A stretch of 64,000 nucleotides of DNA from the NCBI GenBank assembly GCA_002010065.2, contig MTMD02000015.1:1-64000 (forward strand). Direction: 5' to 3'. Under the pieces are notes generated by a model. It had not been told where the DNA came from. It ran no database searches and saw only the letters and a list, made by a program, of their open reading frames with translations. This DNA comes from Candidatus Pyrohabitans jungbluthii. Lineage in GTDB: Archaea; Hydrothermarchaeota; Hydrothermarchaeia; Hydrothermarchaeales; BMS3B. This document shows positions 8,208-16,159 of the stretch, one piece after another. The position numbers and the translations under genes were made by a program. Position 1 is the first letter of the stretch, and every line of letters starts with the position of its first letter.

Positions 8208-8729
8208 ATGAGCCTCAAGAACAGGGTAAGCGTGGTAAGGGGTGACATAACACAGGTCGAGGCAGATGCCATAGTGAACCCATCCAACAGCTACGGCGTA
8301 ATGGGCGGAGGCGTGGCACTGGCGATTAAGCTCAGGGGTGGCGAGGAGATAGAACGCGAGGCAATGGCGAAGGCTCCAATCAACGTTGGCAGCGCCGCAG
8401 TAACGACTGCGGGAAGGCTTAAAGCAAAGGCGGTGATTCACGCCAGCACAATGCAAAAGCCAGCGCAGAGGGTGGGCGTAAACGAGGTTCGCCTGGCAAC
8501 AAGAGCAGCGTTGCAAGCAGCCTCGCAACATGGCTTCAGGAGCGTTGCCTTCCCGGGTATGGGCACAGGCGTTGGCGGCGTACCCAAGGATGAGGCGGCA
8601 AGGGCAATGCTCCAGGAGATTCTGGCGCACCTTGCAAGGGATGCGCTGCCGGAAAGGGTTATTCTGGTCGCCTTCGATGAAGGGCTTTTCTCTGCCTTCC
8701 AGGAGGCGTTGCGTGAGGCGGAAGAATAG
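8208..8729 (+). CDS. Macro domain protein (ADP-ribose binding or hydrolase)
   Basis: A stand-alone 173-residue macro domain. It opens VVRGDITQVEADAIVNPSN and contains the GVMGGGVALAI loop and the second phosphate loop FPGMGTGVGGVP. Such proteins bind ADP-ribose or its esters and often remove ADP-ribose from proteins or O-acetyl-ADP-ribose. The ATG at 8208 has no ribosome-binding site, but TTTTAATATT lies about 26 bp upstream, so the transcript is probably leaderless. The gene appears independent of the cdh operon. Substrate cannot be told from sequence. Confidence 0.93.
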   Translation: MSLKNRVSVVRGDITQVEADAIVNPSNSYGVMGGGVALAIKLRGGEEIEREAMAKAPINVGSAAVTTAGRLKAKAVIHASTMQKPAQRVGVNEVRLATRAALQAASQHGFRSVAFPGMGTGVGGVPKDEAARAMLQEILAHLARDALPERVILVAFDEGLFSAFQEALREAEE

Positions 8730-8782
8730 ACGCTGGTTTCTGTATATATCGCCTGATGTGCTTACCCAGTTTTATTCGAGGC

Positions 8783-9268
8783 TTACTCCCTGAAATCCAC
8801 TCCACCTTTGCACACTCCGCCCACGTTGAGGGGATACTCCTGGCACACCTCGGGTTTTGTCTCATGGATGGCGCATGCATAAGCGCCGTCGATTTTAGTA
8901 AGAAAGACACACCGCCCGCTCTCGTCGCCCATCTCAAGAGTCCCGTCGGTGATTAAAGCTCCACCGTTTTCCTCCATCTTAAGGTAGCGGAGCACCTCCT
9001 CTCTGCCCTCGCGAATCCAGCGCTCCACATCGCTTGGCGAAGCCTGAATTTTGCTTCCCAGGGTAAGGCAGCACCTGCCACAGCGCCTGCACTTCTCCGG
9101 GCTTGCGACTTTTTTACCAAGCCTGAAGAATCTGCCGGCAATGACCAAGCCGGCGACCTCAACCTCGCCCAGATCAGCGTTTCCCTCGCTCTCATCCCCC
9201 TGAGGCGGGGGCAGGATGTACTTTAGAGTCCTACCTCCGTAGGAGTAGAGGATTGCATCCTCTTCCAT
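8783..9268 (-). CDS. YkgJ-family cysteine cluster protein
   Basis: A 161-residue protein of the YkgJ (UPF0153) group of putative zinc or iron chelators. Residues about 60-70 hold CRRCGRCC, the hallmark CxxCxxCC cluster; two further Cys come in ACAIHETKPEVCQEYP, also conserved. A strong GGAAGGTGG site precedes the ATG. The N-terminal 55 residues, including a DESEGNADLGEVEV segment, are less recognisable. It stands alone between genes on the opposite strand. The biochemical role of the family is not established. Confidence 0.85.
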   Translation of the reverse strand: MEEDAILYSYGGRTLKYILPPPQGDESEGNADLGEVEVAGLVIAGRFFRLGKKVASPEKCRRCGRCCLTLGSKIQASPSDVERWIREGREEVLRYLKMEENGGALITDGTLEMGDESGRCVFLTKIDGAYACAIHETKPEVCQEYPLNVGGVCKGGVDFRE

Positions 9269-9328
9269 GCTGCGCCACCTTCCAAAAGCCCAGAAATTAT
9301 TTTAGCCTCATAGCCTAAGTATTTTTTG

Positions 9329-9814
9329 ATGGCGACCTGCGATTACGTGCCCACAAGCGAAGCCAGGGCGAGAGAGATGCTCAGCTTGGCAGGTGTGAAG
9401 GAGGGTGAAGTGGTCTACGACCTTGGGTGTGGCACTGGGGAGATACTCATAGTCGCCGCAGAGGAGTTTGGTGCGCGCTGCTTTGGAATAGAGGTGAATT
9501 CCCACCTGGTGGAGTGGGCGAGGGAAGAAATAGAGAGTCGAGGACTGCAGGACAGGATAACTATTTTCCACGGCAACATATTTGAGCCTCGCTTCTGGAA
9601 GCACCAGGGCGGAGATGAGAGCATCGCCGTCGCCAATGCTGACGTGGTTACCTACTACCTCACGCTGTGGGTGCAGGAAGAGTTGAAGCCTCTCATTGAG
9701 AGGGAGCTCAGGCATGGAGCTAGAGTTGTCTCGCGGGAATTCAAGGTCATGGGCTGGAAGCCGGTGAAGGTTAGGAATGGCATCTACCTCTTTGAGAAGG
9801 GAAGGAGTTTCTGA
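9329..9814 (+). CDS. SAM-dependent protein-lysine methyltransferase, aKMT-like
   Basis: A compact class I methyltransferase of 161 residues. It begins CDYVPTSEARAREML, with SAM motif I VYDLGCGTGEI, the acidic ribose-binding residue in GIEVNS, and a C-terminal RVVSREFKVMGWKP segment. This order (YVPT entry, DLGCGxG, VVSxEFxxxGW) closely recalls the crenarchaeal broad-specificity lysine methyltransferase aKMT, known to modify chromatin proteins such as Cren7. I take the ATG at 9329; a TTG lies one codon upstream. There is no Shine-Dalgarno sequence, so translation is probably leaderless. Substrate is inferred. Confidence 0.8.
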   Translation: MATCDYVPTSEARAREMLSLAGVKEGEVVYDLGCGTGEILIVAAEEFGARCFGIEVNSHLVEWAREEIESRGLQDRITIFHGNIFEPRFWKHQGGDESIAVANADVVTYYLTLWVQEELKPLIERELRHGARVVSREFKVMGWKPVKVRNGIYLFEKGRSF

Positions 9815-9865
9815 TAGGAATAAATTTTTAAAACTGCCGGGCGTTAAATATACCAGGCGATATTT

Positions 9866-11161
9866 ATGAAGTACTCCAAGCCTCGAGGCACGAGGGATTT
9901 TCTTCCCGGAGAGATGGCGGCCAGGCGTTACGTGGAGCAGATGATACGCCGCGTATTTATAAGGTTTGGCTACAAGGAGATAGCCACTCCCACCTTTGAG
10001 CACCTTGAGCTGATTACGGCGAAGTCGGGCGAGGATATCGTGGCGCACCTCTACCACTTTAAGGACAAGGGTGGGCGCGACCTTGCGCTTAGGCCAGAGT
10101 TAACTGCACCGGTGATGCGCCTGTATGTGAATGAGCTTCAAAACTCGCCCAAGCCTCTGCGATTGTACTACTTTGGAAACTGCTTCCGCTATGAGCGTCC
10201 CCAAGCGGGGCGGTACCGTGAGTTCTTCCAAGCAGGCGTGGAGCTTATTGGCTCCTCCTCGCCAGAGGCGCAGGCTGAGGTTATTGCCCTCGTCAATGCG
10301 GTGCTTGAGGAACTCGGGATAAGAGAATACGAGCTTCACATAGGCAACATCGGCATACTCAGGAAAATCCTGGCTGAGAATGGCATTGGCGAAGAGGTCC
10401 AGGCGCACATAATGGGGGTTATAGATAAGGGTGACGAGGCACAGCTTGAGGAAGAGCTTAACAGGCTTGAACTTCCGGAAGAGGAGAAGGAGGTTATCCT
10501 TGGTGTGCTTGAGCTGAAAGGCAGGCGCGGGGAGGTGGTTGAGCGTGCTGAGGCGCTGCTCGCTGGAAGAGAGTCTGTGCTAAAGGAGCTTCGCAGCTTC
10601 GAAGAAATCCTCGACGCCCTTGAGAGCTTCGGGGTTAAAAATTACCACCTCAACCTGGGCATAGCTCGAGGGCTGGACTACTACACCGGCATGGTCTTCG
10701 AGGTCTACGCCTATAAACTGGGTGCCGAGAAGCAGATATGTGGGGGCGGAAGCTACTCCTTGGCGGAGGTCTTTGGGGGCAAACCCGTAGCTACGAGCGG
10801 CTTTGCCTTTGGCTTTGACCGTTTGCTACTTGCACTTGAGAAGGAAGGAGTAAAGCTCCCAGATACGGAGAGAACGCTGTTCATGGTCATACCTATGGGT
10901 AGGGAGCTTGTGCCCTATGCGATAGAAGTTGCCTCTTTAGTAAGACGCAGCTATGTGTGCGAGCTTGAGGTTATGCGCAGGAAGGTAAAAAAAGCCCTAG
11001 CTTATGCTGATGCTAAGGGCATACCATACGTTATTCTCGTAGGAGAGGAGATTAAAGAAGGCAAGGTGCTCCTTAAAGACATGCGCGCAAAGGAGCAGCG
11101 TGAGGTTAATGTGGAGGAGCTTGAAAGTGTGCTCGCTGCTATAGCAAAAGGTAACCCTTAG
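9866..11161 (+). CDS. hisS: Histidyl-tRNA synthetase
   Basis: Charges tRNA-His. The 431-residue class II synthetase starts with PRGTRDFLP and shows motif 2 (YYFGNCFRYERPQAGRYREFFQAG), the histidine-specific signatures GLDYYTG and CGGGSY, motif 3 (TSGFAFGFDRL), and a C-terminal anticodon-binding domain (about 335-431). Length is typical. TTAAATATACC lies about 15-25 bp before the ATG, with no Shine-Dalgarno sequence, consistent with a leaderless message. The 3' end overlaps the convergent ilvA gene by about 23 bp. Confidence 0.97.
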   Translation: MKYSKPRGTRDFLPGEMAARRYVEQMIRRVFIRFGYKEIATPTFEHLELITAKSGEDIVAHLYHFKDKGGRDLALRPELTAPVMRLYVNELQNSPKPLRLYYFGNCFRYERPQAGRYREFFQAGVELIGSSSPEAQAEVIALVNAVLEELGIREYELHIGNIGILRKILAENGIGEEVQAHIMGVIDKGDEAQLEEELNRLELPEEEKEVILGVLELKGRRGEVVERAEALLAGRESVLKELRSFEEILDALESFGVKNYHLNLGIARGLDYYTGMVFEVYAYKLGAEKQICGGGSYSLAEVFGGKPVATSGFAFGFDRLLLALEKEGVKLPDTERTLFMVIPMGRELVPYAIEVASLVRRSYVCELEVMRRKVKKALAYADAKGIPYVILVGEEIKEGKVLLKDMRAKEQREVNVEELESVLAAIAKGNP

Positions 11162-12344
11162 CGATCAGCGCCTCTTTTATCTCCTCGGCATGTTCAAAGC
11201 CGTAGGTTTCAACCACAACGTCGACTCTGACTTCGCCCAGAGGTATGCCTTTCTGCAGGCGGTCGTGGACTACAGAGATTACATTTGCTCTTTTTTCGGC
11301 GATTGTCTCAAGCATCGCCTTGAGCTCCCCGGGGAGGTCTTTAACCACCACGCTTAGGTGAAGGTACCTCCCCCGCTTTACCAGACCTTTCTCTATTACG
11401 CGGGAAATCAGGTTTAAATCCACGTTTCCCCCGCTTATGAGCACCGCGGTGGTCTTTCCTTTGCAGGGGACCTTGCCTGAGAGGCAGGCTGCCAGCGACG
11501 CAGCTCCAGCACCTTCAGCAACAAGCTTGGCGCGTTCAAGGAGGAGAAGCATCGCTTCGGCGATTTCCTCTTCGGTGACGGTAACCACATCATCCACGTA
11601 GCGCTGAATCAGCTGGAAGGTGAGCCTGCCTGGGCTTTTAATTGCTATTCCATCGGCGATGGTTGTGGAAAGCTTCACCGATGTGGGCTTTCCCATTGCT
11701 AAACTTGCCTTCATCGCCGCTACAGCTTCCGCCTGCACGCCGATTACTTTTACCTCTTCTTTAATACTCTTCGCAGCTATTGCTATGCCCGAAATCAAGC
11801 CGCCTCCGCCTACAGGTACAACAATCTGCTCCACCTCAGGCAGGTCTTCGAGGATTTCCAGTGCAATTGTGCCCTGACCCGCGATAATGTGAGGGTCGTC
11901 GAAGGCATGGATTAGGCAAAGCCCTTCTTCTTTAGCAAGCTTCTTCGCCTCTTTGAGGGCGTCTGAGAAGGTTTTTCCCTTAAGAATGACCCTCGCCCCA
12001 TACCCACGTGTAGCCAGAATTTTGGATATGCTGGTGTTTTCTGGCATAACAATGGTGCAGCGCGCGCGAAATAGAGAAGCAGCATAAGCCACGCCCTGAG
12101 CGTGGTTTCCGGTGGAGGCGGCGATAACCCCTCGCTTCAGCTGGGCTTGGTTCAAGGAGGCGATTTTATTGATAGCACCCCTCGACTTGAAAGAACCTGT
12201 CTTCTGGAGATTCTCTGCCTTGAGGTAAATCTCGCCCCCCGCAAGCATGGAGAAGGTCTGAGAGCGCTCAAGCGGGGTGCGGTGCACCTTGCTTTTAATA
12301 ACCTCAGCGGCACGCTTTATATCCTCAAGGGTCACCTCCCTCAT
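11139..12344 (-). CDS. ilvA: Threonine ammonia-lyase (threonine dehydratase) with ACT-like domain
   Basis: PLP enzyme converting threonine to 2-oxobutanoate and ammonia, the entry to isoleucine synthesis or threonine breakdown. The 401-residue protein has the PLP lysine motif GSFKSRGA (about 54-61), the glycine-rich phosphate loop VPVGGGGLISG, and a C-terminal ACT-like regulatory domain from about 328 (LHLSVVVKDLPGELKAMLETIA), as in the TdcB/short IlvA type. A long in-frame extension upstream is antisense to truA and rejected; ATG 12344 follows GAGGGAGGTGA-like sequence. Divergent from truA. Confidence 0.94.
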   Translation of the reverse strand: MREVTLEDIKRAAEVIKSKVHRTPLERSQTFSMLAGGEIYLKAENLQKTGSFKSRGAINKIASLNQAQLKRGVIAASTGNHAQGVAYAASLFRARCTIVMPENTSISKILATRGYGARVILKGKTFSDALKEAKKLAKEEGLCLIHAFDDPHIIAGQGTIALEILEDLPEVEQIVVPVGGGGLISGIAIAAKSIKEEVKVIGVQAEAVAAMKASLAMGKPTSVKLSTTIADGIAIKSPGRLTFQLIQRYVDDVVTVTEEEIAEAMLLLLERAKLVAEGAGAASLAACLSGKVPCKGKTTAVLISGGNVDLNLISRVIEKGLVKRGRYLHLSVVVKDLPGELKAMLETIAEKRANVISVVHDRLQKGIPLGEVRVDVVVETYGFEHAEEIKEALIAKGYLLL

Positions 12345-12389
12345 AGGATTTATTATCAGCCTGCGATAAATAAACTTAGTGATAAGATT

Positions 12390-13172
12390 ATGAGGTTTGC
12401 AGCGAAGGTATATTACGAGGGCACAGCTTTCTATGGCTCGCAGCGCCAACCAGCGAAACGCACAGTTGAGGGCGAGCTTCTCCGCGCTTTGAGCATCTTT
12501 GGCGAGGTGAGGAACTTCAAGAGCGCAGGAAGAACTGACCGCGGGGTTAGTGCGCTGGGCAACGTCTTTGCCTTTGATATGGATAGAAAGCTCGAGCCAA
12601 GGGCGATAAATGCACAGCTGAGCAGGGATATAAGGGTACTCGCAATAAGGGAGGTACCCGAAAGCTTTCATCCGCGCTACGACGCGCTCCACAGAACCTA
12701 CAAGTACTTTCTGTACGACGAGGGCTTTGACCTTGAGGCAATAAAGAAGGCGTGCAGTATTCTTGAGGGTGAGCACAGTTTCCACAACTTCACCCGCGCC
12801 AGGGAGAAAAACTACACGCGGAGGCTTCTCAGGGTTACCGCTGACAGAAAAGGCGAGGTTATTGTGCTAACCTTTAAGGGGGAGAGCTTTCTCTGGGAGA
12901 TGGTGCGCAGGCTGACGAGCGCGATAGCAATGGTGGGGAAGGGTGAGCTCAGCCTTGAGACACTTGAAGAGGCTTTACACCCTGAAGTGGAGCGGAAATT
13001 TTCAGCGGCGCCGCCTGAGTTTCTGGTGCTGTGGGAGGTTGCCTACAAGTTTGAGTTTGAGCATGAAGGCTACACCGTGAGGCAGCTTGTGGCGCAGCTC
13101 AGGGAAAAGTTCTCGTCGCTATACGCGCAGGCTGCGCTTGCAAAGGCTATGCACGAGGAGCTTAAATGCTGA
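12390..13172 (+). CDS. truA: tRNA pseudouridine synthase A
   Basis: Makes pseudouridine at positions 38-40 of the tRNA anticodon stem-loop. The 260-residue protein has the family opening KVYYEGTAFYGSQRQP, the catalytic aspartate in GRTDRGVSA (about 48-56), and RTYKYFLYDE and FLWEMVRRL blocks later. I start at the ATG beginning MRFAAKVYYEG; longer reading upstream runs antisense through ilvA. A GATAAATAAA stretch about 25 bp upstream may be the TATA box of a leaderless transcript. The 3' end overlaps the convergent radical SAM gene by 11 bp. Confidence 0.95.
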   Translation: MRFAAKVYYEGTAFYGSQRQPAKRTVEGELLRALSIFGEVRNFKSAGRTDRGVSALGNVFAFDMDRKLEPRAINAQLSRDIRVLAIREVPESFHPRYDALHRTYKYFLYDEGFDLEAIKKACSILEGEHSFHNFTRAREKNYTRRLLRVTADRKGEVIVLTFKGESFLWEMVRRLTSAIAMVGKGELSLETLEEALHPEVERKFSAAPPEFLVLWEVAYKFEFEHEGYTVRQLVAQLREKFSSLYAQAALAKAMHEELKC

Positions 13173-14427
13173 ACTTCTCCCTCAGCGCTGACCTGCGAAG
13201 GACATGCCAGGTGTCACCGCGAAGAATTACCCTGAAGGCATGCTCTATGACCTTCTTGTAAAAATCGCAGTAGTAGCTCTTGTTATACATGCTGCCGTCG
13301 GTGGAGTATATCTCCGCAGGACAGGGGGCACCGCAGATGTTTTTGAAGAGGCAGACATTGCACTCTTCTATCTCCTCAACTGCGCGGCTCACCACCTTTC
13401 TGAAACTCTCTGAATTTGAGATGTCCTCAATAGTATTGTTGAATATGTTCCCGCCTGCGAACTCCTGCATGCCTATGAACTCACCGCAGGGGTAACACTC
13501 CCCATTTGCGGTAACTGAAAAGAACCTCCTGCCGCCACCACAGGGTGAGATGTCGCACATGAGCACTCTTGCGCTCGGTGCGATGATGCCAAGCAGAAGG
13601 TTGGCGAAGTCGCCGATGACTATTCTTCTCCCCTGCTTTGTCAGCTCAATTGCGGTGTCTACGGCTTTAATAAAATATTCAGCCATCTCCCGTGGCTCTG
13701 GTCGTAAAGCAAGGGAACCTTTTTGAGTGCCTCTAACAGGATTCATCAGGCACAGTGAAACCTCCCTATCATTCAGGAACCTGACCATGTCGGCAAGCTG
13801 CTTCTGATTGTGCTTTGTTATTGTGGTGACCACATTCAAGCCTCTGTAGCCAGAGAACCACTCCAGTGCCTTGACAATCTTCCTGTAGTGCCCCTGTCCG
13901 CGCAGTGAATCGTTCGTCTTTTCATCCGGCGAATCCAGAGAGATGCCTATGTTCACCCTCTTTTCCTTTATAAACTCGGCATCTTCCTCGGTTAGTAGCA
14001 GACCATTCGTCTGAATACCGAAGTGAAGCTTGCCGTAATAATCCTCAATCACCCTGAAGATATTCTCCTTGTTCATCAGAGGCTCGCTTCCGTGAAACAC
14101 TATGGAGCCCTTCATCCCTTTCTCATCAAAAAATTCAATTGCCTTCTCAACGACGGTGCAGAGCTCAGCGTAGCTCATGTTTTTTCCGCGTGACTTTATA
14201 TTCTGGGGCAGGTAGCAGTATGGGCACGAGGCGTTGCATCTGTCGGTGGGATTTACATAGAGCAGAATTATATCTGTGCTGAACCTCAGAGCCTTCATCT
14301 CCCCAATCAGTTCCTCCCTCACGCTGGAGTACAGCTCTTCCAGCTTTTTCTGCTCCCCAATACCCCAGAAATTCGTCTCCGGATCAACCTTAAACTCTGT
14401 TTCGCCAATAGTGAGAGTCTGGAGCAT
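13162..14427 (-). CDS. cbpB: Radical SAM/SPASM peptide-modifying enzyme, CbpB-like
   Basis: A radical SAM enzyme of about 421 residues with the cluster motif CNASCPYCY (about 67-75), FHGSEPL, GISLDSPDE, and a C-terminal SPASM domain rich in cysteine (CDISPCGGG, CYPCGEF, CNVCLFKNICGAPCPAE). SPASM enzymes commonly crosslink or modify ribosomally made peptides. A 36-residue peptide gene sits just upstream on the same strand, and the pair resembles the archaeal CbpA/CbpB families as I recall them. I choose ATG 14427, preceded by AGGGTGGT; a GTG at 14436 is also in frame. Peptide modification is inferred from context and domain type. Confidence 0.82.
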   Translation of the reverse strand: MLQTLTIGETEFKVDPETNFWGIGEQKKLEELYSSVREELIGEMKALRFSTDIILLYVNPTDRCNASCPYCYLPQNIKSRGKNMSYAELCTVVEKAIEFFDEKGMKGSIVFHGSEPLMNKENIFRVIEDYYGKLHFGIQTNGLLLTEEDAEFIKEKRVNIGISLDSPDEKTNDSLRGQGHYRKIVKALEWFSGYRGLNVVTTITKHNQKQLADMVRFLNDREVSLCLMNPVRGTQKGSLALRPEPREMAEYFIKAVDTAIELTKQGRRIVIGDFANLLLGIIAPSARVLMCDISPCGGGRRFFSVTANGECYPCGEFIGMQEFAGGNIFNNTIEDISNSESFRKVVSRAVEEIEECNVCLFKNICGAPCPAEIYSTDGSMYNKSYYCDFYKKVIEHAFRVILRGDTWHVLRRSALREKFSI

Positions 14428-14450
14428 CTTTACCACCCTAAAAAAGGAAA

Positions 14451-14561
14451 TTAGAAGGGCGAGTCCTCACTCTGCATCACATAGTGGGTGAGTCCTGCCC
14501 CCTTGTATTTACACTCCATCCTGTAGCTCATTTCTACTTTATGCGCATTTTTGTCTTCCAT
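14451..14561 (-). CDS. cbpA: Small peptide, probable precursor modified by the adjacent radical SAM enzyme (CbpA-like)
   Basis: A 36-codon gene, 14-23 bp upstream of the SPASM enzyme depending on its start. It reads MEDKNAHKVEMSYRMECKYK then GAGLTHYVMQSEDSPF. A strong GAGAGGTGG ribosome-binding site lies 6 nt before the ATG. A single cysteine sits mid-peptide in a YRxECKYKGxGL segment. An acidic, charged N-terminal half, a small core with Cys, Lys, Tyr and Gly, and close coupling to a SPASM enzyme are typical of a RiPP precursor. The likeness to family CbpA is from memory and should be confirmed by search. Confidence 0.72.
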   Translation of the reverse strand: MEDKNAHKVEMSYRMECKYKGAGLTHYVMQSEDSPF

Positions 14562-14593
14562 ATCTGCCACCTCTCTGTATAATTTACACTATT

Positions 14594-14619
14594 TTTTATA
14601 AAATAAGGCATATTTAAGC
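14594..14619 (-). promoter_or_regulatory. Promoter region of the cbpA-cbpB pair
   Basis: On the minus strand GCTTAAATATG (14609-14619) and TTTTATAAAAA (14594-14604) are both TATA-like and lie 33-58 nt before the peptide start. The first leaves room for a leader of about 25 nt that includes the ribosome-binding site. Which one is used cannot be decided. Confidence 0.45.
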
Positions 14620-14645
14620 TTTTTCTCAAATAATATTGATTAGAA

Positions 14646-14663
14646 AATCAAGTTTGCTTGATT
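14646..14663 (-). terminator. Hairpin downstream of the EamA gene
   Basis: AATCAAG (14646-14652) and CTTGATT (14657-14663) form a perfect 7-bp stem with a 4-nt loop, 23 bp after the EamA stop on the minus strand. It is AT-rich and followed by T-rich sequence on that strand, so it may end the EamA transcript before the cbpA promoter. Confidence 0.4.
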
Positions 14664-14685
14664 AGCAGAAAAAACTGTTACAAAC

Positions 14686-15105
14686 CTACCTTGTGAGCAG
14701 GTAGCCTGCCACTATCGCCAGAGCGATGCCAGCGGCGTTAACCGCCTTTATTTTCTCTCCCAGAACGAGCACCGCAAGTATAGCGCTGACCGCCGGGTAA
14801 AGTGCAGTCAGGGGTATGACTATGCTTCCCGGGTACCTTTCTAGGGCGAGCATGAACAGCAGGGAGGCGGTCACACCTACCATTGTTCCCAGCGTTAGCA
14901 TCGCCGCCGGCTGTGAGACTGGAAAGCTTATCCCCCTGTAATAAAGATAAGCGAGAATAGCAAGATTGGTAAGCATGTAGACCACGTTGGTCACGAAAAG
15001 GGCGCGAAATAAACCGAGTTTATCAACACCGTATTTGTAGAGAAAGCCCCACAGGCCCCAGAGAATAACTATAATAGTCCCCAGCACTGAAATCTCGAGT
15101 TTCAT
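14686..15105 (-). CDS. EamA/DMT-family transporter, half-size
   Basis: A 139-residue membrane protein with four to five hydrophobic segments, matching one EamA repeat (VLWGLWGFLYKYGVDKLG near the N terminus and GEKIKAVNAAGIALAIVAGYLL at the end). Full-length drug/metabolite transporters have two such repeats; single-repeat forms probably work as dimers. CTATATAATC on the minus strand (15136-15147) is a good TATA box about 35 nt before the ATG. Substrate is unknown. It lies upstream of the cbpA-cbpB pair on the same strand, possibly exporting its product, but a hairpin and a separate promoter intervene. Confidence 0.8.
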   Translation of the reverse strand: MKLEISVLGTIIVILWGLWGFLYKYGVDKLGLFRALFVTNVVYMLTNLAILAYLYYRGISFPVSQPAAMLTLGTMVGVTASLLFMLALERYPGSIVIPLTALYPAVSAILAVLVLGEKIKAVNAAGIALAIVAGYLLTR

Positions 15106-15139
15106 GGCTCAGAAGGCGGGGTTAACGTTTTAAGATTAT

Positions 15140-15240
15140 ATAGGAACTAAGCGTCACACCGGAAGCTTCGCTTCCGGGTAACCACCAGCGGGTTCCTATC
15201 GTTCCCGAACGAAGTGGGTAACGAAGCCCCTCTATAGGAA
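15140..15240. other. Hairpin-rich intergenic element before livH
   Basis: The 175-bp gap between the divergent EamA and livH genes holds CCGGAAGC/GCTTCCGG (15159-15177, loop TTC), an outer pair ATAGGAAC/GTTCCTAT (about 15140 and 15192), a third ATAGGAA at about 15234, and a repeated AACGAAG. It is GC-rich compared with flanking promoters. TTTTTAAG at about 15243-15250 then serves as a likely livH TATA box. The element lies upstream of that box, so it is more likely a DNA element or part of an antisense transcript than a livH leader. Confidence 0.45.
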
Positions 15241-15280
15241 AATTTTTAAGCTCTGCCTCTTATTCAGATGACGTGATACC

Positions 15281-16159
15281 ATGCTAGACGCTGGCATAGC
15301 GATGCAGGTGCTGTTCTGGGGTATATACGCTGGATGCATCTACATGCTATTAGCCACAGGCTTAACGCTAATTTTCGGCGTGATGAAGGTTGTCAACTTC
15401 GCCCACGGCGAGTTTCTGATGCTGGGCTCCTATATCACCTTCTGGATAGTCGCCCTCTTCGGGATTAACCCCTACGTCGCAATTATACCTTCAATGCTCC
15501 TGCTTGGGATGCTGGGCATAGCCGTTGAGCGCCTCGCTTTTCGTCCAATCCTGGGCACAGGCAAGCTAAACGAGATCTTCGTCAGCCTTGGCTTAATTTA
15601 CATCCTGCAGAACGGCGTGGCATTTCTATGGGGCGACGACTTCAGGAGCATGCACAGCCCTTACGCAGCGAAAACCATACCCCTGGGCAGCATAAACCTG
15701 CCACTTGACTATGTGATTCTTGTATTCTTCACTGCCGTAATCCTTCTGGCACTTCACCTGTTTCTAAAAAAGACGAGCTTGGGCAGGGCGATGCGGGCGA
15801 CGAGTCAGAATAGAAAGGCGGCGATGCTCATGGGTGTTAACGTGGAGCGCATAGATATGCTCAGCTTTGGTCTGGGTGTGGCTCTCGCAGCAGCCGCAGG
15901 TTCGCTCTGGGCTATAAGCGGTCAGCTCTTCAACCCTTACTCAGGCTCCCTCCCGGCGATCAAGGCTTTTGCGATAATCATCCTGGGCGGGCTTGGAAGC
16001 ATTCCCGGTGCCATTGTGGGCGGGCTCATCTATGGCATAGCAGAGAACGCAGGTGGCTACCTGTTCGGCAACTACTGGAAGGATGCGATCTCCTTCCTGA
16101 TACTCATTGCAGTGCTAATAGTCAAGCCTCATGGCATATTCGGGGAGGGAGAGGAATGA
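15281..16159 (+). CDS. livH: Branched-chain amino acid ABC transporter permease LivH
   Basis: A 292-residue permease with eight or so membrane helices and the LivH signatures TGLTLIFGVMKVVNFAHGEF, RAMRATSQNRKAAMLMGV (the coupling loop that meets the ATPase) and ILGGLGSIPGAIVGG. It imports leucine, isoleucine, valine or similar amino acids together with LivM. The stop overlaps the livM start (ATGA). No ATP-binding LivG/LivF or binding protein LivK is encoded in this window, which is unusual because the five genes normally travel together. Confidence 0.93.
   Translation: MLDAGIAMQVLFWGIYAGCIYMLLATGLTLIFGVMKVVNFAHGEFLMLGSYITFWIVALFGINPYVAIIPSMLLLGMLGIAVERLAFRPILGTGKLNEIFVSLGLIYILQNGVAFLWGDDFRSMHSPYAAKTIPLGSINLPLDYVILVFFTAVILLALHLFLKKTSLGRAMRATSQNRKAAMLMGVNVERIDMLSFGLGVALAAAAGSLWAISGQLFNPYSGSLPAIKAFAIIILGGLGSIPGAIVGGLIYGIAENAGGYLFGNYWKDAISFLILIAVLIVKPHGIFGEGEE

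Noticed and set aside
12102-12389. N-terminal extension of TruA
   Set aside because: It runs antisense through ilvA; TruA normally begins a few residues before YYEGTAFYGSQ.
11139-12785. Longer form of the threonine dehydratase starting at 12785
   Set aside because: The added 147 residues are antisense to truA and have no similarity; the ATG at 12344 fits the family N terminus.
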